Origin: Synergistaceae bacterium
GTDB taxonomy: Bacteria; Synergistota; Synergistia; Synergistales; Synergistaceae
Assembly: GCA_028702015.1 (NCBI GenBank)
Contig: JAQVPO010000083.1
Location: 1-6,043, forward strand
Length of the DNA stretch: 6,043 nt
Reading direction: 5' to 3'
Part shown: positions 1 to 5,783 of the stretch, piece by piece
Numbering within the stretch: the stretch's first letter is position 1
Layout: each line of letters starts with the position of its first letter
Translations under genes and position numbers: made by a program
Notes under the pieces: model-generated
What the model saw: the letters and a program-made list of their open reading frames with translations, nothing else
What the model was told of the DNA's origin: nothing
Databases searched by the model: none

Positions 1-984
1 AACTCCGATATCTCTCACAAGCTGTGTCGGCTGTATAAAGGTCCTGCCGACGAATCTGTTCCGTACAATTCCCATTTCGAAGGGGAGCGATGCTTTCTGA
101 GCATATCCCAGGGCTGCAAGTGTGCCGCTGTCAGGCATCCCTGTTACAACAGAATTTTCCGTAAGAGCAGTGCCGGCAAGCTTGACGCCCAGTTCTTTCC
201 TTGCTCTGTATACCGACCTGCCGTCTATAACACTGTCGGGCCTTGCAAAATATACATATTCGAAGGAGCAGTGACATCTTTTTGCCGGCTTTACCGGAAG
301 TTTTCGGGAAATCATCCCTCTTCTGTCTATCACGAGTATCTCGCCCGGTTCAACATCTCGAATTATCTCGGCTCCAAGTATGTCGAGAGCGCATGACTCG
401 GACGCAACATAAATAGTTTCATCCCTCTGCCCTATGATCAGAGGCCGGAACCCCCATGGGTCCCTCGCGGCGATCAGACATCCGTCAAAGAGGACTGCAA
501 GGCTGAATGCGCCCTGGATCTTTGACAGAGACTTTTCAAGTGCTTCCAGCTGTACGACTCCCGGCTGGTGCGCCATAAGCTGCAGGATCGTCTCAGTGTC
601 TGAAGATGTATGGAAAATTGCCCCCTTGTTCTCAAGATAGCTGCTGAGTCCCTGGGCATTTGTGAGATTTCCGTTATGCGCGATTGCGACAGGTCCCTGG
701 GAATAGTTGGCTCCTATCGGCTGACAGTCTTCTATCCTGGTGCCTCCCGCTGTAGCGTACCTAACGTGTCCTATTGCTGTGTCTGCATGTATCTGCGAAA
801 GGCAGTTCTGGCTCAGGGCTTCGTGTACAAGGCCCATCCCTTTTTTGATGTTCACCGTTCCTTCATTTATCCATGCAACTCCGGCTGAGAGCTGGCCTCT
901 GTGCTGAAGAGCGCAAAGGCCAAGATATACATCCTCCAGAACAGAGGCACCGTTCATGCTGTAAGCGCCGAAAACGCCGCACAT
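1..984 (-). CDS. purF: Amidophosphoribosyltransferase (glutamine PRPP amidotransferase), 3' part beyond window
   Basis: Cytoplasmic enzyme that starts de novo purine synthesis by converting PRPP and glutamine to 5-phosphoribosylamine. I translated it by hand: 328 codons are in the window and the reading frame is open to the left edge. It starts MCGVFG, so Cys2 is the N-terminal nucleophile of the class II glutaminase domain. Other glutaminase motifs are HRGQLSAG (28-35), GHVRYAT (72-78), HNGNLTN (103-109) and SDTET (128-132). ARDPWGFRPL and ASESCALD follow. CSFEYVYFARPDS begins at Cys239, which lines up with an Fe-S ligand cysteine of Bacillus-type PurF. The last visible part, GRTFIQPTQ, precedes the PRPP-binding loop, which lies outside the window. 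The ATG is 2 nt after the purL stop. Upstream in frame there is no ATG, GTG or TTG for at least 12 codons, so no propeptide is expected. Odd: Leu32 replaces the usually acidic residue of RGQ[E/D]. Confidence 0.96.
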   Translation of the reverse strand, partial: MCGVFGAYSMNGASVLEDVYLGLCALQHRGQLSAGVAWINEGTVNIKKGMGLVHEALSQNCLSQIHADTAIGHVRYATAGGTRIEDCQPIGANYSQGPVAIAHNGNLTNAQGLSSYLENKGAIFHTSSDTETILQLMAHQPGVVQLEALEKSLSKIQGAFSLAVLFDGCLIAARDPWGFRPLIIGQRDETIYVASESCALDILGAEIIRDVEPGEILVIDRRGMISRKLPVKPAKRCHCSFEYVYFARPDSVIDGRSVYRARKELGVKLAGTALTENSVVTGMPDSGTLAALGYAQKASLPFEMGIVRNRFVGRTFIQPTQLVRDIGV

Positions 985-986
985 TT

Positions 987-3140
987 TTAGAAACAGCCCT
1001 CTAGAAAGGCTTTTTTCAGTTTTGAGAGCTCAATGCTGAACATCTCTTTCCATTCAAAATCTTCTCCTGAAACAGCCCCTATCTTTGTGCAGGGAAATCC
1101 TTCCCAGATGCTTTCAAAAACTTGCTCTTTGCCTTCAGGGACCGCGTATACAGCCCTTGCGCCGCCTTCCGAGAACAGTATCTCCTCAGGAGGTACTGAT
1201 GAGTTTATTTCAATAGAAATGCCTTTCTCTGACGCTATCGCCTCATTTGCAAGCGCAACAGCAAGACCTCCGCCTGCTACTGCCCGTCCGGAAGATGCAG
1301 CTCCTGCTGCGGCAGTCTTCAGTGCCCTTTCCCTGAAATCCTTTTCCTTTGAATGATCAGGAGCGACAGTTTTACCTGCAGGGGTACCGTTCTTCATGAC
1401 CTGGTAGCGCGATGCTCCCAATGAGCCGCAGAGATCCCCGGCCAGATAGAAAGTATCTCCAGTGGCTGCTTTACCTGAAGCAAGACGTTTGTTTCTGTCT
1501 TCGATAAGCCCGGCAGTCACAACCAGAGGGGTGGGGTATATCTGACCGCCTGATGTTTCGTTGTAGAGACTGACATTGCCTGACACTACAGGACAGTCAA
1601 GGCTTCTGCATGTGTCTGCCAAGCCCTTGACGCATTGTTCAAGTTCATAGAATTTTTCAGGAGCCTCAGGAGAAGCAAAATTCAGGCAGTTAGTCATTCC
1701 CAGTACTTCTGCTCCTGTTATCCATAGCTCCCTGAGAGACAGGGCCATAGTTTCAGAAGCACCGATATAAGGATCTGTCCGGCATTTATTCGGTTCAGCT
1801 TCCATTGTGAGCACACAGACCCTGGCTGTGTCCGGAACTTCTACTGCCGCGACAGGCGATCCCGGTCCATCGATAGTGTGAAGCTGGACCATTGAGTCAT
1901 ACTGCTCCCATATTTCATGCTTGCTTCTTCCGTTGGGACAGCTGATCATTGAGAGAAGATCCCTTTCCGGTTCCGCTGAAATGAGAGAAGAAGGATTCAT
2001 TGTGATTCTTTCTCTTATATCTTTCGGTTCCGCTGACGGCCATACTACTTCAGTGGCATCCCCCAGTATAGAAGTAGGAAGGTCAGCGATCAGTTCTCCA
2101 TGCTCGTATACGCGGTATCTTTCTGAGTCGGTCATCGTTCCGACCACTGCACAGTCCAGTCCGTAATGCGCAGCCATAGCGAAAACCGGATCAAGCTTGT
2201 CCTGTTCAACTATAAGAAGCATGCGTTCCTGGGACTCTGAGAGGAAGATCTCCCAAGGGGCCATGCCCTTTTCTCTGAGAGGGATCTTTTCTACTGTGAT
2301 ATCTATGCCGCACCCGCTTTTGTGGGCTATCTCGCTTGAAGAAGAGAGTATGCCGGCGGCTCCCATATCCTGCATGGAAGCGATAAGATTCTGTGCGAGC
2401 AGGTCCATGCAACATTCAATAAGCAGTTTTTCTTCAAATGGATCTCCTATTTGTATCTGCGGCCTGCTTGATTTGGAATCCTCATCCAGTTCACGTGATG
2501 CGAACGAAGCGCCTGCGATCCCGTCACGTCCTGTCTTTGAGCCCAGCAGTACGGCAAGATCTCCCTTTTTAGCCGTCTGTGAACTTGCCATTTTGTCAAG
2601 CCGTACAAAACCAGCGCTGAAAGCATTTACAAGAGGGTTGTCGGTGTAGCAGGGGGAGTAGAATGTCTTCCCTCCAACGATCGGCACGCCTACGGCATTG
2701 CCGTATGCGCCTATTCCCTCCACTATCCCCTTTGATAGGTTTTGAGTCTTTTTGAGGTCAGGGTCTCCGAAGAAAAGCCCGTCCATAGATACTGAGGGGC
2801 GTGCGCCCATAGCTATTATGTCCCTGATTATTCCGCCTACGCCTGTTGCGGCTCCCTGAAAAGGAGCTACTGCAGAGGGGTGGTTGTGACTTTCTACTTT
2901 GAAAGCAAAGCCCCATCCTTCGCCCATATCTACAACGCCGGCGTTTTCTCCCTGTCCCTGAAGTACATATTTACCCTTTGAAGGAAAAGTCCTAAGCAGT
3001 CTTTTGGTAGACTTATAACTGCAGTGTTCTGACCACATTACTCCGATCAGCTGAGTCTCGAGCGGGTTTGGTTCCCTTTCAAGGATTTCGATTATGCGTC
3101 TGTACTCGGGATCGGAAAGACCAGCGCTTTTATAATCCAT
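987..3140 (-). CDS. purL: Phosphoribosylformylglycinamidine synthase subunit PurL (small form)
   Basis: ATP-dependent catalytic subunit of FGAM synthase, converting FGAR to FGAM with ammonia supplied by PurQ. The 717 residues match the small PurL class (about 600-750 aa) and not the ~1300-aa fused form. The N-terminal half has SEHCSYKS (37-44, with the candidate catalytic His39), FKVESHNHPSA (80-90), GAATGVGGIIRD (96-107) and QDMGAAG (257-263). The C-terminal pseudo-repeat has TNCLNFASPE (483-492) and SGNVSLYNE (520-528), followed by YPTPLV. Unusually, the late motif that normally reads like HD[VI]S[ED]GGLA is RAVAGGGLA here (619-627). The ATG overlaps the purQ stop by one base (TGATG). An AGAGG inside the end of purQ, 9 nt before the ATG, can serve as ribosome binding site, so translation is probably coupled to purQ. 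Confidence 0.97.
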   Translation of the reverse strand: MDYKSAGLSDPEYRRIIEILEREPNPLETQLIGVMWSEHCSYKSTKRLLRTFPSKGKYVLQGQGENAGVVDMGEGWGFAFKVESHNHPSAVAPFQGAATGVGGIIRDIIAMGARPSVSMDGLFFGDPDLKKTQNLSKGIVEGIGAYGNAVGVPIVGGKTFYSPCYTDNPLVNAFSAGFVRLDKMASSQTAKKGDLAVLLGSKTGRDGIAGASFASRELDEDSKSSRPQIQIGDPFEEKLLIECCMDLLAQNLIASMQDMGAAGILSSSSEIAHKSGCGIDITVEKIPLREKGMAPWEIFLSESQERMLLIVEQDKLDPVFAMAAHYGLDCAVVGTMTDSERYRVYEHGELIADLPTSILGDATEVVWPSAEPKDIRERITMNPSSLISAEPERDLLSMISCPNGRSKHEIWEQYDSMVQLHTIDGPGSPVAAVEVPDTARVCVLTMEAEPNKCRTDPYIGASETMALSLRELWITGAEVLGMTNCLNFASPEAPEKFYELEQCVKGLADTCRSLDCPVVSGNVSLYNETSGGQIYPTPLVVTAGLIEDRNKRLASGKAATGDTFYLAGDLCGSLGASRYQVMKNGTPAGKTVAPDHSKEKDFRERALKTAAAGAASSGRAVAGGGLAVALANEAIASEKGISIEINSSVPPEEILFSEGGARAVYAVPEGKEQVFESIWEGFPCTKIGAVSGEDFEWKEMFSIELSKLKKAFLEGCF

Positions 3141-3853
3141 CAGAATGCACCTCTTTCTGCAAAAGCCTTCGCTATCGAGTCCCAGAACCGGATGCCGTCT
3201 GTGCCGCCGTTAAGATGGGAAATCGTTGCACGTTCCGGGTGAGGCATGAGTCCAAGGATATTACCTTTTTCGCTGCATATGCCGGCGATGCCGTTGAGCG
3301 CACCGTTAGGCGCATATTCAGCCCCTGCTTTTCCTGTGCAGGGATCCGCATATCTGAAGACTACGCGTCCTGAATCTTCGAGTTTTTTAAGCTCATCCTC
3401 CGGAAGGAAAAAGAGGCCTTCGTGGTGAGCTATCGGAAACTGCAGGATTTCTCCCTTTTTAAATCCATAGGTAAATTTATTGTCTGTCTGTTCAACACGC
3501 ACATGACATCTGCGGCATATGAAGGTCAGTGAGGTGTTAGGCAGGAGAGCTCCTGGCAGCATTTTTGTTTCAGTTAATACCTGGAACCCATTGCATATGC
3601 CCAGTACAAGCCCCCCTCTTTCAGCATGTTCAATGACTGCTTTAATGATGGGAGATCTTGCCGCCATTGCTCCGGAACGCAGATAGTCTCCGTATGAAAA
3701 ACCGCCGGGAAGTACTACAAGATCGGGCTGTATAGAAAAACGCTCCTCTTCGTGCCATACCATGTCGACACTTGTCTTCAGGGATTCACATACCGCCCGC
3801 TGAACATCCCTGTCGCAATTGCTCCCTGGAAAAACTACAACTGCTGTTTTCAT
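3140..3853 (-). CDS. purQ: Phosphoribosylformylglycinamidine synthase, glutaminase subunit PurQ
   Basis: Class I glutamine amidotransferase subunit of FGAM synthase. It hydrolyses glutamine and passes ammonia to PurL. The 237 aa are close to the usual length of about 225-235. Visible motifs are the N-terminal VVVFPGSNCDRD (5-16), PGGFSYGDYLRSGA (49-62, oxyanion region), GICNGFQVL (85-93) with nucleophile Cys87, and MPHPER (203-208) giving His205 and Glu207 of the catalytic triad. All triad residues are present, so the enzyme should be active. The gene overlaps purS by 4 nt (ATGA) and purL by 1 nt (TGATG). This fits stoichiometric synthesis of the PurS-PurQ-PurL complex. A weak AGGG lies about 10 nt before the ATG, within the end of purS. 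Confidence 0.97.
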   Translation of the reverse strand: MKTAVVVFPGSNCDRDVQRAVCESLKTSVDMVWHEEERFSIQPDLVVLPGGFSYGDYLRSGAMAARSPIIKAVIEHAERGGLVLGICNGFQVLTETKMLPGALLPNTSLTFICRRCHVRVEQTDNKFTYGFKKGEILQFPIAHHEGLFFLPEDELKKLEDSGRVVFRYADPCTGKAGAEYAPNGALNGIAGICSEKGNILGLMPHPERATISHLNGGTDGIRFWDSIAKAFAERGAF

Positions 3854-4107
3854 TGCAATATTTCCCTGACTGATATTTTAAAGGTTTCGATAAGATCGTT
3901 GCAGAGAAGGTCTGAGCACATTCTTTCGATGGTTTTCTGTGCTTCTTTCTCTTCCTCGGCCTCAAGCTTCATTTTGACTATTTTCCCTACCCTTACCTCG
4001 TCAAGTCCTTTGTATCCAAGGTGTGTAAGGGTCTTTTCAACGGCTTTGCCCTGCGTATCCAGGACTCCCTCGCGTGGTGTGATAACTACTTCAGCCTGAA
4101 AGAACAT
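3850..4107 (-). CDS. purS: Phosphoribosylformylglycinamidine synthase subunit PurS
   Basis: Small non-catalytic subunit (85 aa, family about 80-85 aa) that holds PurQ and PurL together in the three-protein FGAM synthase. The sequence shows an N-terminal beta strand (FFQAEVVITPREGVLD), then DTQGKAVEKTLTHLGY (17-32), a variant of the family's D-x-QG-x-A motif. VRVGKIVKMKLE follows, then an acidic, alpha-helical stretch and the closing strand FKISVREI. It is first in the purine unit. The start is fixed by a perfect AAGGAGG 8 nt upstream, and a good promoter lies about 60-90 nt upstream. No domain is missing. The identification rests on sequence pattern and on adjacency to purQ and purL. Confidence 0.95.
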   Translation of the reverse strand: MFFQAEVVITPREGVLDTQGKAVEKTLTHLGYKGLDEVRVGKIVKMKLEAEEEKEAQKTIERMCSDLLCNDLIETFKISVREILQ

Positions 4108-4115
4108 ACAGTTGG

Positions 4116-4122
4116 CCTCCTT
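4116..4122 (-). promoter_or_regulatory. Ribosome binding site of purS
   Basis: On the minus strand the sequence reads AAGGAGG, 8 nt before the ATG at 4107. This is a full match to the anti-Shine-Dalgarno sequence and much stronger than the sites ahead of purQ, purL and purF. Ribosomes therefore probably load mainly at purS and reach the later genes by coupling. Confidence 0.85.
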
Positions 4123-4167
4123 AAGTTGTTTGTTGGTTTAGAATCAATTGTCCACCAGCATATTCAT

Positions 4168-4196
4168 AATATATTCTTCAATAAAATAAATGTCAA
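4168..4196 (-). promoter_or_regulatory. Sigma70-type promoter of the purSQLF unit
   Basis: Minus strand: -35 TTGACA (4196-4191, perfect), 17-nt spacer, -10 TATATT (4173-4168, 5 of 6). The predicted start is near A4161, giving a leader of about 54 nt that ends in the purS ribosome binding site. Such a leader is too short for a purine riboswitch plus expression platform. No B. subtilis-type PurR box (CCGAACAWT-like) was found by eye. If the unit responds to purines, the mechanism is not obvious from this sequence. Confidence 0.75.
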
Positions 4197-4291
4197 CATA
4201 AAATGGCATTTTTCTGATGATTTTAACTTAAAAATACGGGAGTTTATGAGGCTGCATAAAATTGCCCGGCCAAGAGCGATGAATTGAATTT

Positions 4292-4320
4292 TTTGTTGTA
4301 CAGTCTAGATTTGTTGTGCA
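4292..4320 (+). repeat. Imperfect direct repeat, candidate operator
   Basis: TTTGTTGTACA (4292-4302) recurs as TTTGTTGTGCA (4310-4320), 10 of 11 identical with an 18-nt start-to-start distance. It ends 30 bp before the -35 of the plus-strand promoter, a plausible place for an activator or repressor to bind. The regulator is unknown. The AT-rich setting means chance similarity remains possible. Confidence 0.4.
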
Positions 4321-4333
4321 TAGTAACCAATCT

Positions 4334-4382
4334 TTATTATAGTTTTTAAATTGACAGTTTGTTCTTAAGATAACTATAATAA
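4334..4382. repeat. 11-bp inverted repeat bracketing the plus promoter
   Basis: TTATTATAGTT (4334-4344) and AACTATAATAA (4372-4382) are perfect reverse complements, separated by 27 bp. The right arm contains the -10 hexamer of the plus promoter and the left arm lies just upstream of its -35. The two arms could be half-sites for a dimeric regulator or a DNA loop. The left arm also creates a TATAAT on the minus strand (4341-4336), but without a matching -35. Confidence 0.5.
4351..4380 (+). promoter_or_regulatory. Strong sigma70-type promoter of the Liv transport unit
   Basis: Both hexamers match consensus perfectly: -35 TTGACA (4351-4356), 18-nt spacer, -10 TATAAT (4375-4380). The 20 bp ahead of the -35 are almost entirely A and T, resembling an UP element. 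The predicted start is A4386 or G4387, giving a leader of about 62 nt. The strength suits an abundant secreted binding protein. A perfect -10 inside an inverted repeat suggests control by a repressor rather than by a weak core promoter; that part is inference. Confidence 0.82.
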
Positions 4383-4391
4383 TTCAGTCAC

Positions 4392-4417
4392 TGATATACC
4401 AGGTATTCGGGATATCA
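4392..4417 (+). promoter_or_regulatory. Leader hairpin or operator palindrome
   Basis: TGATATACC (4392-4400) pairs with GGGATATCA (4409-4417): eight base pairs, one A-G mismatch, 8-nt loop. It begins about 5-6 nt after the predicted transcription start, so it may be a 5'-end stem-loop that protects the mRNA. Nested in it is a perfect DNA palindrome ATACC-A-GGTAT (4396-4406), whose one-base centre suits protein binding better than RNA folding. The two structures exclude each other. Confidence 0.4.
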
Positions 4418-4432
4418 CATCATAATTTTTAT

Positions 4433-4438
4433 GGGAGG
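4433..4438 (+). promoter_or_regulatory. Ribosome binding site deciding the binding-protein start
   Basis: GGGAGG lies 10 nt before the ATG at 4449. An in-frame ATG at 4431 overlaps this element and has no ribosome binding site of its own, so 4449 is the likely start. That choice also gives a normal signal peptide beginning MQLRKR. Confidence 0.85.
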
Positions 4439-4448
4439 TCGAATTTCT

Positions 4449-5714
4449 ATGCAACTCAGAAAGCGTTCCATGTTCGTAGCAATTATGGTTTTATGTCTCT
4501 CTTTGGTGATCTGTACTTCAGCTTTTGCTGCTGAGAAGGTCATCAGGATCGGTGCACTTTTTCCACTCACAGGACCTGCTGCTGTTTCGGGACAGAACTG
4601 TGTAAACTCAGTTCTTGCTGCAGCAGATGTAATCAACAAGAAAAACCCGGATATAAAAGCTCCTCTTGCAGCACAGGAAGGAATTCTGGGTACATATAAG
4701 ATCGAAATAGTCAAAGCAGACCACCAGGGCAAGCCTGACGTTGCTAAATCTGAAGCAGAACGTCTTTACAATCAGGAGAAAGTATTTGCTATAATCGGCT
4801 CCTATAACAGTTCTGCCACTAAACCAGCCAGCGCAGTTGCCGAACGCGCAAAGAAGATATTCATGTGCGGATGCTCAAGCTCTGCCGCACTGACGGAGCG
4901 CAGCTACAAGTACTTCTTCCGCCATGCTCCGACAGACGCGATTGAATCGAAGGAATTTGTTGAGTACATTGAGTATCTCAACAAAGAGAAAAACGCAGGC
5001 ATCAAGACACTTGGACTGATCTACGAAAACACTGAATTTGGAAAGCATGCTGCGGAAGAGGCTCACAAGGCAGCCAAGCATTCAGGCCTCAAAGTCGTAG
5101 CAGATGTTCCTTTCAACAACGGAGCAACAAACCTCAACAGTGAAGTCCAGACCCTCAAGGCAGCCAATCCTGATGCAGTATTCGGCGCGGCTCTCGGCGG
5201 AGACTATTCGCTGTGGGTACGTACAATGAAACAGGTCAAATGGCTTCCGAAGATCGCCCTCAACTATTGCACCGGATATCAGAACCCGGCAGTTCAGAAG
5301 GAACTTGCCGGCGATGGCGACCACTTTATGGGCGGAATGGGATATTCGCCTGCTCTTGCAAAGGAATTCATGCCGGAAGCCGTAAAGATCGAGAAGAAAT
5401 ACTACACACCCAGAAGCAATCAGCCCTTTGACAGTGACTCTATCCAGGAAGCAGTAATGCTATTTGTCCTTGCACAGGCGATAGAGAAGGCCGGAGCCCC
5501 CGATACTGAAAAGGTAGCTCAGATCCTCAGGACAGAGGAGTTCACATCAGTTATGTCTCTCAGCGGAAAAGTCAAATTTGAGCCCGGCGGACAGAACGTA
5601 CATGCACTCAGCGTCATTACGCAGATAAAGGACCAGGACTACAAGACAGTCTTCCCGCTCAAGTACCAGAAAGCACAGCCTGTCTTCCCCATGACCCCGT
5701 GGGAAAAACGCTAA
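4449..5714 (+). CDS. Branched-chain amino acid-type ABC transporter substrate-binding protein (LivJ/LivK family)
   Basis: Exported solute-binding protein of a Liv (HAAT) type ABC importer; 421 aa from the chosen ATG. Residues 1-27 form a Sec signal peptide: basic MQLRKR, a hydrophobic core, then AFA|AEK as the likely signal peptidase I site after Ala27. LVIC near the end of the core is a poor lipobox because Ile precedes Cys, so a lipoprotein is unlikely. The mature protein opens with VIRIGALFPLTGPAAVSGQ, the classic first strand and ligand loop of periplasmic-binding fold type I (Peripla_BP_6). AIIGSYNSSAT, the LGLIYENTEFG strand that begins lobe 2, and ANPDAVFGAALGGD follow. The specific ligand cannot be read from sequence: branched-chain amino acids, other amino acids, amides or short peptides are all possible. 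A LivH-type permease gene follows after a hairpin. Confidence 0.93.
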   Translation: MQLRKRSMFVAIMVLCLSLVICTSAFAAEKVIRIGALFPLTGPAAVSGQNCVNSVLAAADVINKKNPDIKAPLAAQEGILGTYKIEIVKADHQGKPDVAKSEAERLYNQEKVFAIIGSYNSSATKPASAVAERAKKIFMCGCSSSAALTERSYKYFFRHAPTDAIESKEFVEYIEYLNKEKNAGIKTLGLIYENTEFGKHAAEEAHKAAKHSGLKVVADVPFNNGATNLNSEVQTLKAANPDAVFGAALGGDYSLWVRTMKQVKWLPKIALNYCTGYQNPAVQKELAGDGDHFMGGMGYSPALAKEFMPEAVKIEKKYYTPRSNQPFDSDSIQEAVMLFVLAQAIEKAGAPDTEKVAQILRTEEFTSVMSLSGKVKFEPGGQNVHALSVITQIKDQDYKTVFPLKYQKAQPVFPMTPWEKR

Positions 5715-5737
5715 TCGACTGAGAACTCAGGCGTTGT

Positions 5738-5768
5738 GAGGCGGGGCATTTTTTGCCCCGCCTCTTTT
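5738..5768 (+). terminator. Intergenic hairpin with short T run (partial terminator or mRNA stabiliser)
   Basis: A perfect 11-bp GC-rich stem (GAGGCGGGGCA, 5738-5748, with TGCCCCGCCTC, 5754-5764) closes a 5-nt T loop and is followed by TTTT (5765-5768). The T run is short and directly abuts the next ribosome binding site at 5769. It therefore more likely causes partial termination or blocks 3' exonucleases than stops transcription fully. This is a common way to make far more binding protein than permease. A smaller palindrome, CTGAG-AA-CTCAG, lies at 5719-5730 just before it. Confidence 0.8.
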
Positions 5769-5775
5769 AGGGAGG
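5769..5775 (+). promoter_or_regulatory. Ribosome binding site of the permease gene
   Basis: AGGGAGG sits 8 nt before the ATG at 5784 and starts directly after the T run of the preceding hairpin. Hairpin formation and ribosome loading may influence each other because they are adjacent. Confidence 0.8.
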
Positions 5776-5783
5776 TCTTCAAA

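Larger units (their letters stand above)
4108..4448. other. Divergent intergenic regulatory region
   Basis: AT-rich 341-bp stretch between purS (minus) and the binding-protein gene (plus). It contains a purS leader and promoter on the left and the binding-protein promoter and leader on the right. The middle part, about 4197-4350, has no convincing coding sequence, RNA gene or terminator. It holds an 18-nt-spaced direct repeat (4292-4320), one arm of an inverted repeat (4334-4344) and a short imperfect palindrome TTGCCCGGCCAA (4262-4273). Small open frames crossing it lack ribosome binding sites and family resemblance. Confidence 0.8.

Noticed and set aside
610..888. Open frame of 92 codons on the plus strand at the left end
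   Set aside because: It is antisense to purF, whose glutaminase motifs are continuous on the minus strand; purF is easy to miss because it has no stop inside the window.
2197..2649. Open frame of 150 codons on the plus strand inside purL
   Set aside because: It is entirely antisense to purL, which has clear family motifs across this stretch. The translation is Ser-rich with no recognisable domain and no ribosome binding site.
3068..3373. Plus-strand open frame of 101 codons across the purL-purQ junction
   Set aside because: It is antisense to two well-supported genes and has no family resemblance.
4262..4273. Palindrome-like TTGCCCGGCCAA as an operator
   Set aside because: Two mismatched positions in 12 bp and no relation to either promoter; too weak to call.
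4021..4287. Open frame of 88 codons running from within purS into the intergenic region
   Set aside because: The first third is antisense to purS, there is no ribosome binding site, and the AT-rich remainder has no protein-like pattern. It also crosses the purS promoter.
4336..4341. Second minus-strand -10 (TATAAT) as a distal purine promoter
   Set aside because: No acceptable -35 lies 16-18 nt upstream on the minus strand; the hexamer is explained by the inverted repeat.
4398..4412. PurR-box-like CCCGAATACC on the minus strand
   Set aside because: It departs from the CCGAACAWT-type core and lies over 200 bp upstream of the purS promoter, within the transporter leader.
4431..4448. Earlier ATG at 4431 as start of the binding-protein gene
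   Set aside because: It overlaps the GGGAGG element that serves the ATG at 4449, has no ribosome binding site itself, and would add six residues before the basic start of the signal peptide.
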